A DNA stretch of 64,000 nt from Salipiger abyssi (GTDB lineage Bacteria; Pseudomonadota; Alphaproteobacteria; Rhodobacterales; Rhodobacteraceae), in the NCBI RefSeq assembly GCF_001975705.1, contig NZ_CP015093.1, forward strand, positions 1,612,001-1,676,000. Reading direction: 5' to 3'. Within the stretch, counting starts at the first letter, position 1; every line of letters begins with the position of its first letter. The translations under genes were made by a program, and so were the position numbers. Positions 1 to 7,574 of this stretch are shown here, one piece after another. Below the pieces are notes generated by a model, which was not told the origin of the DNA, searched no databases, and saw only the letters and a program-made list of their open reading frames with translations.

Positions 1-455
1 GTCGCGCTGCCGCGTTCGGGTGCGGCTTCGGCGCTGTGGGCGGAGGGCATGATCTCGAGCGTGCCGCCGCGATAGCTCGCCGGGTCGGAGAGCTGCACCA
101 CCATGGTCAGCTTGCGCCGCGCGGCGAGGCGACCGTCGCCGATATCGGAATGCCAGCCGAAATGCCCCTGCCGCTCGGCACCGTAGCGCGCCACCTGGGC
201 GCTCTCGTCGAACGCGTCGAGATCGAAACCGAAGGCCTCGCGGTTGGCGCTGCGGACGATCTCGATGATCCGCGCCATGATCCATTCGGTGCCCGGCACG
301 TCGTCGAGCCAGACCAGATCGGCGCGGCGCAGATTGTGGTCGCGATTGCGGCCGACGAGCCGCGCGTCGGCGCTGGGGGCGGCGCGGGCGAGGTCGATGA
401 TGCGGTCGCAATCGGCATCGGCGAAGGCGCCCGGGATCTTGTGAACGGTCAGCAT
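1..455 (-). CDS. 2OG-Fe(II) oxygenase, C-terminus beyond window edge
   Basis: The minus frame from an ATG at 455 is open to the window edge and encodes about 151 residues. It begins MLTVHKIPGAFADADCDRII and contains GHFGWHSDIGD, whose His-x-Asp fits the first two iron ligands of Fe(II)/2-oxoglutarate dioxygenases of the prolyl-4-hydroxylase type. A typical YRGGTLEIM strand follows. The distal His and Arg ligands would lie outside the window. The substrate cannot be told; a hydroxylase acting on a protein or small molecule is likely. It is divergent from the zincin gene at 580. Confidence 0.75.
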   Translation of the reverse strand, partial: MLTVHKIPGAFADADCDRIIDLARAAPSADARLVGRNRDHNLRRADLVWLDDVPGTEWIMARIIEIVRSANREAFGFDLDAFDESAQVARYGAERQGHFGWHSDIGDGRLAARRKLTMVVQLSDPASYRGGTLEIMPSAHSAEAAPERGSA

Positions 456-579
456 TTTGGGTCTCGGAGAACAGGATCGCGGTTGCTTAGCGCCAAACCC
501 GCGCTTCGCTGGCCGGAACGCGACGGGGCGGACGGAAAACGACCTTTTCCTTGCGTCGTTTCACGCCCATATCCACGGG

Positions 580-969
580 ATGAGCGATCCCGATCTGTCC
601 GCCTTCTACAAGATGGCCCGCGCCGCCGTTGCGCAGTTTCCCGAGCCCTTCCGCCAGAGCGCGGCGGAGGTGGTGCTACAAGTGGTCGACTGGCCGCCCG
701 AGGAGATCCTGCGCGAGATGGAGATCGGCGATCCGCTGGAGCTGACCGGGCTATACGAAGGCATCCCGATGACCGAACGCTCGCTGACCTGGCCTTCGCC
801 CTATCCCGACCGCGTCTGGCTCTTCCGGCAACCGATCCTGGCGGAATGGCGCGAGCGCGGCGACATCGCGCTCGAAGATCTGGTCACCCATGTCACCGTG
901 CACGAATTCGCGCATCATTTCGGCTGGTCGGACAGTGACATCGCCACAATCGACCGGTGGTGGGAGTAG
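580..969 (+). CDS. zincin-like metallopeptidase family protein
   Basis: This 129-residue protein has the extended zinc signature HEFAHHFGWSD at residues 108-118: two His plus Glu, then Gly and Asp as in HExxHxxGxxD. It matches the small bacterial zincin-like family (Zincin_1), members of which carry little besides this motif. I start at the ATG at 580 because the upstream in-frame extension looks non-coding and family members begin close to this point. It is probably cytosolic, since no signal peptide is visible. The physiological substrate is unknown for the family. The protein ends in WWE close to the motif, which is normal for it. Confidence 0.8.
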   Translation: MSDPDLSAFYKMARAAVAQFPEPFRQSAAEVVLQVVDWPPEEILREMEIGDPLELTGLYEGIPMTERSLTWPSPYPDRVWLFRQPILAEWRERGDIALEDLVTHVTVHEFAHHFGWSDSDIATIDRWWE

Positions 970-971
970 GT

Positions 972-1168
972 CGCCCGCGTCCCAGCGCGGGCGACCCGTG
1001 GGCAGGGTCAGGTCGCGCAGCGATCCTGACTGCATCACTCGGCAGCAATGCCGGGCGCCCCGCGTCCCAGCGCGGGCGACCCGCGGGCAAGGTCAGGTCG
1101 CGCAGCGATCCTGACCGCATCACCCGGTAGCCATGCCAGGCGCCCCGCGTCCCGGCGCGGGCGAGGCG
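972..1168. repeat. 85-bp tandem repeat, about 2.3 copies
   Basis: Units starting at 976, 1061 and 1146 share the string CGCGTCCCAGCGCGGGCGAC, with one change in the third, and continue through AGGTCAGGTCGCGCAGCGATCCTGAC. The period is exactly 85 bases. The third copy decays after about 20 bases. No convincing coding frame runs through it. It lies between the zincin gene and the convergent small gene at 1193. Confidence 0.85.
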
Positions 1169-1192
1169 CGCATACCGGCACGCGCCGCGCCA

Positions 1193-1417
1193 TCACCTCT
1201 TGCGATAGATCCGCCCGCCGCCGGCCTTCCGACCCGTATCCTTGACATCGGGCAGCCTGCCCGCCCTCACCGCGTTCAGAAATTCGCGCCCGATGCGCAC
1301 CTTGTCACCGATCCAGAGCCTGTCCCAGCCCTCGCCGTAGAGCTCCGGGAAGTGGAATTCCCCCGGCGACAGCGCCGCGGCGCGATCGTGCAAGCGGTTC
1401 AGCAAAGCCTCATCCAT
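1193..1417 (-). CDS. small conserved protein, resembles DUF1413
   Basis: The 74-residue product starts MDEALLNRLHDRAAALSPGE and has a central E-L-Y-G-E-G-W-x-x-L then I-G-x-x-F pattern, with a basic tail (GRKAGGGRIYRKR). This looks like the DUF1413 type of short protein, whose function is unknown; I hold that assignment loosely. A strong AAGGAGGACAGG site precedes the ATG. The gene lies 12 bases after the kinase stop, so the two are almost certainly co-transcribed. Confidence 0.6.
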   Translation of the reverse strand: MDEALLNRLHDRAAALSPGEFHFPELYGEGWDRLWIGDKVRIGREFLNAVRAGRLPDVKDTGRKAGGGRIYRKR

Positions 1418-1429
1418 CCTGTCCTCCTT

Positions 1430-2395
1430 TCAGCCAAACACCCGCTCCGCCAGCGGCATCAGCTGGACAAAGCGCCGCGCCTGCGCGGCGCTGCGGGCCT
1501 CGGCGCGGGCCGGCAGCCCCCACCACTCCGCGAGCACCCGGTTGCGCAGCAGCAGCCCCACCGAAGGATCGTCCGGCCCGACCAGAGTGTACCCCTCGAA
1601 AAACGCCTTCCGCGCAAAATCCGGCAGCACCTCGCCCCGTGCGATCCTCTCCTGCGGGGCGTGCAGGATGGCGTAATCTGCCAGCAGCCGCGCGATATCG
1701 TGTCCTACTGGCACAACACGACCGGCAGCGAAATCGATCCCGAGACAGCCCGCCCTGTCCAGCAGCAGATTGCGCAGATGCAGATCGCCATGGGTGCGCG
1801 CGGTCATCGTCTGCCGCCCCTCATAGCGCGCGGCGGCGGAAAAAATCGTCTCTATACAGGCCAGAAACCGCTCTTTCTGCGCAATCTCGCGCGCCCCCTC
1901 CAGCACCTCGCCCCGCACCGTGTCGAGATAGCGCAGGGTGAATTTCGGCTGAAACACCCGCGCCTCGCCCAGAGTCGCCCGGTGATAGCCATCGAGCCAG
2001 GCGCCCGCCCGCCGCAGCAGCCACGCCTGCGCCTCCGGCGGCGCGCCCTCCAGCATCACCGATAGCGGCTGGCCCGGCGCCAGATCCATCGCGCAGGCGC
2101 GGGCCTCGATATCCAGCGCATGCAGTGCCGGCACGCCCTGCGGATAGACCTCCATCGCCTCCAGATGCGCCGACATCGCCTCGGCGAAACCCTCCTCCGG
2201 GCGCCGCTGATGCTTCAGCACCAGCACCCGCCCGTCCGGCCCGTCGAGCCGCAGCAGCACCGTGGCCACCCGCGCATCCTCGCGCCGGGCGAGCGGCACC
2301 GCGCGCCACGCGCCGGGATCCTCGCCCATCTGCGCCGCGAGCGCCGGCCACAGCGCCCATGCGGCGCGGCCAAGATCGGCCTCTTGCATTTCCAT
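1430..2395 (-). CDS. aminoglycoside phosphotransferase-fold kinase
   Basis: The 321-residue protein carries the catalytic signature of the APH/choline-kinase superfamily: [11 protein letters not shown] at about residue 202 (catalytic Asp and Asn), followed by IDFA (Mg-binding Asp) at about 220. The N-lobe is recognisable from VLVLKHQRR. Members phosphorylate small-molecule hydroxyls such as aminoglycosides, choline, homoserine or sugars. The substrate cannot be deduced here, and a housekeeping role is more likely than drug resistance. It is transcribed with the small gene at 1193. The start lies back to back with hslV, leaving about 96 bases for both promoters. Confidence 0.8.
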   Translation of the reverse strand: MEMQEADLGRAAWALWPALAAQMGEDPGAWRAVPLARREDARVATVLLRLDGPDGRVLVLKHQRRPEEGFAEAMSAHLEAMEVYPQGVPALHALDIEARACAMDLAPGQPLSVMLEGAPPEAQAWLLRRAGAWLDGYHRATLGEARVFQPKFTLRYLDTVRGEVLEGAREIAQKERFLACIETIFSAAARYEGRQTMTARTHGDLHLRNLLLDRAGCLGIDFAAGRVVPVGHDIARLLADYAILHAPQERIARGEVLPDFARKAFFEGYTLVGPDDPSVGLLLRNRVLAEWWGLPARAEARSAAQARRFVQLMPLAERVFG

Positions 2396-2491
2396 CCGCG
2401 CGTCCCTGCTCTATGTCCCCGGAGGGCAACGCCTTGTGGCGGCAATGTCCAGCCCCCATATGGCGGCAAGCACGAAAAGGAGACGACGACC

Positions 2492-3052
2492 ATGGCCGAT
2501 CAGGAGTTCCCCGGCTGGCACGGCACCACGATCATCGGCGTCCGCAAGGGCGGGCAGGTGGTGGTTGCAGGCGACGGACAGGTGAGTCTGGGCCAGACCG
2601 TGATCAAGGGCAGCGCGCGCAAGGTGCGGCGGCTGTCGCCCGGCGGCTCGGACGTGGTCTGCGGCTTTGCCGGCTCCACCGCCGACGCATTTACCCTGCT
2701 GGAGCGGCTGGAAGCCAAGCTGGAAAAGACCCCCGGCCAGTTGCAACGCGCCTGCGTCGAGCTCGCCAAGGACTGGCGCACCGACAAGTATCTGCAAAAG
2801 CTCGAAGCCATGCTGATCGTCACCGACGGGCACGAGCTTTACGTGATCACCGGCGCCGGCGACGTGCTCGAACCCGAGCATGACATCGCCGCCATCGGCT
2901 CGGGCGGCAATTTCGCACTGGCCGCCGCGCGCGGCATGATGGACACCGACCGCTCGGCCGAAGAGATCGCCCGCCGCGCCATGGCCATCGCCGCCGATAT
3001 CTGCGTCTACACCAACGGAAACCTGACGGTGGAGACCATCTCGGGCGCCTGA
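2492..3052 (+). CDS. hslV: ATP-dependent protease subunit HslV
   Basis: Peptidase subunit of the cytosolic HslUV (ClpQY) two-ring protease. The 186-residue product starts [20 protein letters not shown]. By family knowledge the propeptide is removed so that Thr12 becomes the N-terminal nucleophile; the 11-residue leader is longer than the single Met of E. coli but usual for alphaproteobacteria. [11 protein letters not shown] and KVRRL are typical strands. The ATG at 2492 is preceded by AAGGAGA. Its partner hslU is not adjacent but 1.9 kb downstream, beyond two minus-strand genes. The last 46 bases overlap the 3' end of the convergent metallophosphoesterase gene. Confidence 0.96.
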   Translation: MADQEFPGWHGTTIIGVRKGGQVVVAGDGQVSLGQTVIKGSARKVRRLSPGGSDVVCGFAGSTADAFTLLERLEAKLEKTPGQLQRACVELAKDWRTDKYLQKLEAMLIVTDGHELYVITGAGDVLEPEHDIAAIGSGGNFALAAARGMMDTDRSAEEIARRAMAIAADICVYTNGNLTVETISGA

Positions 3053-3849
3053 GCCTCGGCGTCCGGCAGCCGCTCCCAGCGGTCCCCGTCGCGCAGATAG
3101 CGCTTTGTCCCGATAAGGTTGAAACCCTCGCCCTCCAGCCCCCAGGTCTCGACCGAGACCCGGGGGCCCGAGAGCGTCAGCAGGTTGAAAGTGTTGCGCT
3201 CGCCGCCGCGCAGCCTGTCCGACAGCCCGGTGCCCGCCTGCACGAATAACAGACCCGGATGCGCCCGGAACGGCGCCACGACGGTCTGGTGCAGGTGGCC
3301 CGAGAGCACGATCTGCGCGCCGCAATCGGCAAAGCGCCGCAGCGCCGCGCCCGCGCCGCGCATCAGCCGCTTCTCGACCTCCGGCCCGTGCTGAAGCGGG
3401 TGGTGCAGCACGACGATCCGCGCCCTCTCGCCAGCCTCGGCAAAGCCGGCGCAGGCACGCTCGATCCGCCGCTCGGAAAGCCGTCCGCGCTGCCAGGCAA
3501 AGCGATTCACCGTGTTCACGCCGACCACCACCATGCTTTCGGTCTCGTGACGCGGCTCAAGCTCGGGCGAGATCGCGCTGCGATAGCGTTTCCAGGGCGC
3601 GAACATACGGACCCAGAGATTGTCGAGCGGCGTGTCGTGGTTGCCCGGCACCGCCAGCCAGGGCTGCGTCAGCCGGTCGAGAAAGCCGCGGGCGCGGGCA
3701 AATTGCGACACCCGGGCGCGCTGGGTGAAATCACCGGAGATCGCGACGAGATCGGGATCGAGCCGGTCGATGGCCGATAACAGAGCCTCTTCCAGCCCTG
3801 CACGCTCCCGGCCGTAATGCAGATCGGACAGGTGCAGGACGCGGGTCAC
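3007..3849 (-). CDS. metallophosphoesterase, calcineurin-like
   Basis: This 280-residue protein shows the full calcineurin-like metal-binding set in order: SDLH (residues 8-11), GD (39-40), GNHD (69-72), then HHP and GHLH downstream. It is probably a cytosolic phosphodiesterase or phosphatase of the Icc/3H family. Its GTG start overlaps the stop of the lipid-kinase-like gene in GTGA, so translation of the pair is coupled. Its 3' end runs 46 bases into hslV on the other strand. The substrate is unknown. Confidence 0.85.
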   Translation of the reverse strand: MTRVLHLSDLHYGRERAGLEEALLSAIDRLDPDLVAISGDFTQRARVSQFARARGFLDRLTQPWLAVPGNHDTPLDNLWVRMFAPWKRYRSAISPELEPRHETESMVVVGVNTVNRFAWQRGRLSERRIERACAGFAEAGERARIVVLHHPLQHGPEVEKRLMRGAGAALRRFADCGAQIVLSGHLHQTVVAPFRAHPGLLFVQAGTGLSDRLRGGERNTFNLLTLSGPRVSVETWGLEGEGFNLIGTKRYLRDGDRWERLPDAEAQAPEMVSTVRFPLV

Positions 3850-4796
3850 GCTTCAGGGTCTCCCGGCAGCATCAGGGTCAGTGGCGCCTCCGACATCTCG
3901 AAACGCAGCGGCCCGGCCATCATGCGCTTTTCACCGTCGAAGGCCACCAGCGAGCGGCGCCCCTTGGGCCGCTCGACGGTCAGCCGGTCGCAGCGGTAGA
4001 GGTCGTAATCCTCACCCTCCGCCGCCACCCGCGTGGCAAGCCGCGCGCTCATGCGGAAGAGATCGCGCCGCGTCTCGCCCCGCACCACAAGCACCGCAAA
4101 ACCGCCCTGCTCGATGGCGTCACCGCCCGCCAGCCCGAAGCGTTCGAGCTGAAAGGCCGACCGGCCGACAAAGACCAGCGGCGTGCGCCGGGTCTCCTGC
4201 ACCTCGCCCATATCCAGCGTCACCCGCATCGGCTTGCGAAAGCGCAGAAAGCTGCGCACCACCGACCAATGCGCCATCAGGCGGCGGCGGCCCCAGCGCG
4301 CATAAACCGTCTCGCGTTCCTTCAGAATCGCCGGGTAGATCCCGAGGCTGGCATTGTTGAGAAAGACCTGCCCATTCACCGTGGCGACCCGCTGCTCGAC
4401 CGCATGCCCCGCGAGGATCTGCCTGGCGGCGGTCAGCGGATCTTCGTCAAAGCCGAGCCCGCGAACGAAATAGTTGAAGGTGCCCATGGGCAGCACGCCC
4501 AGCGGAATGCCCGTGCCGAGCAGCGCCGAGGCCGTCGCCATGGCGGTGCCGTCGCCGCCGGCGGAGACCACCATCTCGGGGCTCGCCCGGCGCAGCGTCT
4601 CGCTGAGCTGTTCAGGCGAGCGGAACGGGCATAGCGTCGCGCCCAGCGCCTCCTGCACCGCGTCGATGGCGGCGCGGTCGCGGGCATTGCGCCCGGAGCC
4701 GGGATTGACCACAAGCAGCACGCCGCCGGTCTCATCGGAGGAGGCGGCTTCTGCATCGGAAACGGGCCCGGCATCGGGGAGAGCGGCGGCTTGCAT
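3846..4796 (-). CDS. diacylglycerol kinase catalytic-domain protein
   Basis: The 316-residue product has VVNPGSGRN near the start and GGDGTAMA at about residue 80, the nucleotide-binding signature of the diacylglycerol kinase / NAD kinase-like fold, followed by LPMGTFNYF typical of the YegS/LCB5 group. Such proteins phosphorylate lipid or sphingoid hydroxyls, and the substrate here is inferred only by family. It is first gene of a pair with the metallophosphoesterase (4-base overlap) and divergent from hslU. A kinase coupled to a phosphoesterase suggests linked steps, but that is inference. Confidence 0.85.
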   Translation of the reverse strand: MQAAALPDAGPVSDAEAASSDETGGVLLVVNPGSGRNARDRAAIDAVQEALGATLCPFRSPEQLSETLRRASPEMVVSAGGDGTAMATASALLGTGIPLGVLPMGTFNYFVRGLGFDEDPLTAARQILAGHAVEQRVATVNGQVFLNNASLGIYPAILKERETVYARWGRRRLMAHWSVVRSFLRFRKPMRVTLDMGEVQETRRTPLVFVGRSAFQLERFGLAGGDAIEQGGFAVLVVRGETRRDLFRMSARLATRVAAEGEDYDLYRCDRLTVERPKGRRSLVAFDGEKRMMAGPLRFEMSEAPLTLMLPGDPEA

Positions 4797-4916
4797 GACG
4801 GATGGGCAACGCCGCAACCGTATCGCCGGTTCCGCGTTGAGGCTTGGATTCCGGGCTGCGATGTATATGTGACCCGCAACGGCAGGCCGCCCCGGCCGCG
4901 CAAGGACAGGACCGAA

Positions 4917-6224
4917 ATGACAGATCTGACCCCCCGCGAAATCGTCTCGGAACTCGACCGATTCATCATCGGCCAGAAGGACGCCAAGCGCGCCGTCGCC
5001 GTCGCCCTGCGCAACCGCTGGCGGCGCAAGCAGCTCTCCGAGGATCTGCGCGACGAGGTCTATCCCAAGAACATCCTGATGATCGGCCCCACCGGCGTCG
5101 GCAAGACCGAGATCTCGCGCCGGCTCGCCAAGCTGGCGAAGGCGCCCTTCATCAAGGTCGAGGCCACCAAGTTCACCGAGGTCGGCTATGTCGGGCGCGA
5201 CGTGGAGCAGATTATCCGCGATCTGGTCGACGGTGCCATCGCCATGGTCCGCGAGCAGATGCGCGAAGAGGTCAAGGCCGCCGCCCACAAGGCCGCCGAG
5301 GACCGGGTGATCGAGGCCATCGCCGGCACCGACGCGCGCGACGCCACCCGCGAGATGTTCCGCAAGAAACTGCGGGACGGCGAGCTCGACGACACCGAGA
5401 TCGAGCTCGACGTGGCCGAGACCGCCAGCCCCTTCCCGATGATGGAGGTCCCCGGCCAGCCAGGCCAGAACATGGGGATGATGAACCTCTCCGATCTCTT
5501 CGGAAAGGCCTTTGGCGGGCGTACCGCGCGCAAGAAGATGACCGTGGCGCAGAGCTATGAGGTGCTGATTCAGGAAGAGGCCGACAAGCTCCTGGACGAC
5601 GAGGCGGTGAAGGCGGCGGCGCTCGAAGCGGTGGAGCAGAACGGCATCGTGTTTCTCGACGAGATCGACAAGGTCGCGGCGCGGCAGGAAACCCGGGGCG
5701 GCGACGTCTCGCGCGAGGGCGTGCAGCGCGACCTGCTGCCGCTGATCGAGGGCACCACCGTCTCGACCAAGCACGGGCCGGTGAAGACCGACCACATCCT
5801 CTTTATCGCCTCGGGCGCCTTCCACATCGCCAAACCGTCGGATCTGCTGCCCGAGCTTCAGGGCCGGCTGCCGATCCGGGTGAATCTGCGGGCGCTGACC
5901 GAAGAGGATTTCGTCCGCATCCTGACCGAGACCGACAACGCGCTGACCCGGCAATACACCGCGCTGATGCAGACAGAGGAGGTCACCGTCACCTTCACCG
6001 AGGAAGGCATCCACGCGCTGGCGAAGATCGCCGCACAGGTCAACGAGAGCATCGAGAATATCGGCGCGCGCCGGCTCTACACGGTCATGGAGCGGGTCTT
6101 CGAAGAGCTCTCCTTCACCGCGCCCGACCGTGGCGGCGAGACCATCACCGTCGACGAGGATTTCGTGGAAACCTATCTCGGCGAACTCACCCGCAGCGCC
6201 GATCTGAGCCGCTACGTGCTCTAG
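4917..6224 (+). CDS. hslU: ATP-dependent protease ATPase subunit HslU
   Basis: AAA+ unfoldase that feeds substrates to HslV. The 435-residue protein has Walker A GPTGVGKT at 57-64 and Walker [11 protein letters not shown] at about 242-251, with the characteristic intermediate domain between them. The C-terminus ends LSRYVL, the type of tail that docks into HslV in known complexes. The start [20 protein letters not shown] matches family members, and the extra upstream open frame is not coding. It is transcribed divergently from the lipid-kinase-like gene with 120 bases between. Confidence 0.97.
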   Translation: MTDLTPREIVSELDRFIIGQKDAKRAVAVALRNRWRRKQLSEDLRDEVYPKNILMIGPTGVGKTEISRRLAKLAKAPFIKVEATKFTEVGYVGRDVEQIIRDLVDGAIAMVREQMREEVKAAAHKAAEDRVIEAIAGTDARDATREMFRKKLRDGELDDTEIELDVAETASPFPMMEVPGQPGQNMGMMNLSDLFGKAFGGRTARKKMTVAQSYEVLIQEEADKLLDDEAVKAAALEAVEQNGIVFLDEIDKVAARQETRGGDVSREGVQRDLLPLIEGTTVSTKHGPVKTDHILFIASGAFHIAKPSDLLPELQGRLPIRVNLRALTEEDFVRILTETDNALTRQYTALMQTEEVTVTFTEEGIHALAKIAAQVNESIENIGARRLYTVMERVFEELSFTAPDRGGETITVDEDFVETYLGELTRSADLSRYVL

Positions 6225-6336
6225 AATTTCTTTTGGATAGAATCCCTTAAGGACTCCAGTGCGTTACTGGTGTTCCATGTGATAATTTTTTTGTATTTAA
6301 CCGTTGTAAATGTCGCTATCAGCGAACATAGTTACA

Positions 6337-6366
6337 GGTACTTACCTCTCACTAAGGGTAAGTACC
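6337..6366. repeat. 10-bp perfect inverted repeat
   Basis: GGTACTTACC at 6337-6346 and its exact complement GGTAAGTACC at 6357-6366 enclose a 10-base loop. It lies just beyond the terminator-like hairpin at 6377-6400, on the downstream side of the 34-residue minus-strand ORF. It could be an operator, a second RNA hairpin or a processing site. Confidence 0.7.
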
Positions 6367-6376
6367 AATAAAGGGT

Positions 6377-6400
6377 GAGGCCGCCCGACTGGGCGACCTC
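6377..6400 (-). terminator. hairpin terminator after the 34-codon ORF
   Basis: On the minus strand GAGGTCGCCC pairs with GGGCGGCCTC (one G-U pair) around a 4-base loop, followed by a moderately T-rich run (ACCCTTTATT). It sits about 20 bases past the stop of the 34-codon ORF. It is a plausible intrinsic terminator, though the T tract is interrupted. Confidence 0.5.
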
Positions 6401-6421
6401 TGTTAGACACACATCTAACTT

Positions 6422-6526
6422 TTAAAGCAGTTTCAACTGCTTCGGCCTCGGCCAATGGCGGTAATGCGCGGACACGCATTCCCGCCTGCCGAAGCGCCAA
6501 CGATAATATTCGCGAACGAAAACCAT
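6422..6526 (-). CDS. possible 34-residue basic small protein
   Basis: An ATG at 6526 is preceded at ideal spacing by AAAGGAGGTG (plus-strand 6533-6542), one of the best ribosome binding sites in the window. The frame reads MVFVREYYRWRFGRRECVSA and ends in KLLKLL-like basic/hydrophobic residues before TAA. It is rich in Arg, Tyr, Trp and His, and I do not recognise it. An overlapping 71-codon frame on the same strand starts upstream of this site and is less well placed. Isolation between hairpins suggests an independently transcribed small gene. Confidence 0.45.
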   Translation of the reverse strand: MVFVREYYRWRFGRRECVSAHYRHWPRPKQLKLL

Positions 6527-6621
6527 CGCTGCACCTCCTTTCAGAAGCGCCGATCATTAAGGATCAGCTCTCATTGGGGCCGAATGCTCCCAATTCAGCG
6601 GGTTCCTCCCTCATAAGGGGA

Positions 6622-6747
6622 TCATCCGGCTCTGGAGGTGCGCTTATCTTGGGTAGCAATTATCTCCGAGACAACTGGTTTTTCCTCAAAACTGACCAAT
6701 ATTTGGTATTGACGGATACCGATTCCACCATTTGTGCTCCTGATCAT
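6622..6747 (-). pseudogene. AT-rich open frame, possible gene remnant
   Basis: This frame of 41 codons from an ATG at 6747 encodes a protein-like segment (GGIGIRQYQILVSFEEK) with AT-rich codons unlike the neighbours. The frame stays open upstream through KKGYEFADFIKYES but loses a start and runs into the dispersed repeat at 6792-6821. No ribosome binding site is seen. I read it as a decayed 3' fragment of a foreign gene, not a working gene. Confidence 0.3.
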
Positions 6748-6791
6748 TGACTCGTACTTGATGAAATCCGCGAACTCATAGCCCTTCTTCT

Positions 6792-6821
6792 CTTTCCAAA
6801 TACCGCCCGCCGGAGGCGTCC
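6792..6821. repeat. dispersed Rhodobacteraceae element, copy 1
   Basis: CTTTCCAAATACCGCCCGCC and the following GGAGGCGTCC form a small GC palindrome (CCGCCGG type) flanked by AAATA and CTTTCC. Related copies occur at 36032-36070 and 40503-40534. I know strings of this kind as frequent intergenic repeats in Rhodobacteraceae genomes; here it lies just upstream of the D-lyxose isomerase gene. Confidence 0.65.
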
Positions 6822-6883
6822 GGCCCCTACCGCCAAAGCTGGGGCCGGGATAGACTCGCAGCGGTCACGCAAGGGAGGCGCCG

Positions 6884-7561
6884 GTGAAACGCTCACGCAT
6901 CAACGAGATCCTGCGCGAAGGCGATGCCTTCATCCGCAGCCACGGGGTCAGCCTGCCGCCCTTCGCCTACCTGACACCGGAGGAGCTGCGCTCGACCGAT
7001 CATGCTGAGATCAAGCGCCGGCGCATGGGCTGGGACATCACTGATTACGGCGGCGGCGATTTCGACCGGATGGGGCTGTTTCTCTTCACGCTGCGCAACG
7101 GGCTCAGCCACGATCTCGGCAAGCATAGCGCCATGCTCTACGCCGAAAAGATCATGATCTCGCGCCGCGATCAGCTCAGCCCCAACCACCGGCACGATCT
7201 CAAGGTCGAGGACATCATCAATCGCGGCGGCGGCACGCTGGTGCTGGAGCTGCACGCGGCCACGCCGGAGGGCGGCATCGACCGGCACGCGCCGGTGACG
7301 GTGATGTGCGACGGCATCGACCGCACCCTGCCGCCCGGCGGGCATCTGAAGCTCGATCCCGGTGAATCGGTGACGCTTTTTCCCACCACCTGGCATGCGT
7401 TCTGGGGCGAGGGCAGCGACGTGCTGGTGGGCGAGGTCTCGACGGTGAATGACGATCTCACCGACAATATCTTCGAGATGGAGATCGGCCGCTTTTCCAC
7501 CGTCGAAGAAGACGCGCCGCCGCTGCACCTGCTGGTCTCGGATTACGACGACAGGCTCTGA
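6884..7561 (+). CDS. D-lyxose/D-mannose ketol-isomerase (cupin)
   Basis: The 225-residue protein matches the cupin-fold D-lyxose isomerase family (EC 5.3.1.15, D-lyxose to D-xylulose, often also D-mannose to D-fructose). The metal-binding segment SPNHRHDLKVEDIINRGGGT is diagnostic, with FPTTWHAFWGEG supplying the distal His. The GTG start at 6884 follows AAGGGAGG at good spacing. No transporter or pentose kinase lies beside it, so it seems a stand-alone sugar-salvage enzyme. It is convergent with the peptide-binding protein gene. Confidence 0.85.
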   Translation: MKRSRINEILREGDAFIRSHGVSLPPFAYLTPEELRSTDHAEIKRRRMGWDITDYGGGDFDRMGLFLFTLRNGLSHDLGKHSAMLYAEKIMISRRDQLSPNHRHDLKVEDIINRGGGTLVLELHAATPEGGIDRHAPVTVMCDGIDRTLPPGGHLKLDPGESVTLFPTTWHAFWGEGSDVLVGEVSTVNDDLTDNIFEMEIGRFSTVEEDAPPLHLLVSDYDDRL

Positions 7562-7574
7562 GGCACCGGGCGCC

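Larger units (their letters stand above)
6225..6883. other. AT-rich 660-bp intergenic region
   Basis: The stretch between hslU and the D-lyxose isomerase gene is visibly richer in A and T than its surroundings. It holds a possible 34-residue ORF with a strong ribosome binding site (6422-6526, minus), two hairpins (6337-6366 and 6377-6400), a 41-codon AT-rich open frame (6622-6747, minus) and a copy of a dispersed family repeat (6792-6821). No tRNA or known riboswitch was recognised. Confidence 0.8.

Noticed and set aside
3846..6014. 722-codon minus-strand open frame covering the lipid-kinase gene and all of hslU
   Set aside because: Only the part from 4796 reads as the diacylglycerol-kinase-like protein; the rest is the antisense shadow of hslU, whose GC-biased third positions keep the opposite strand open.
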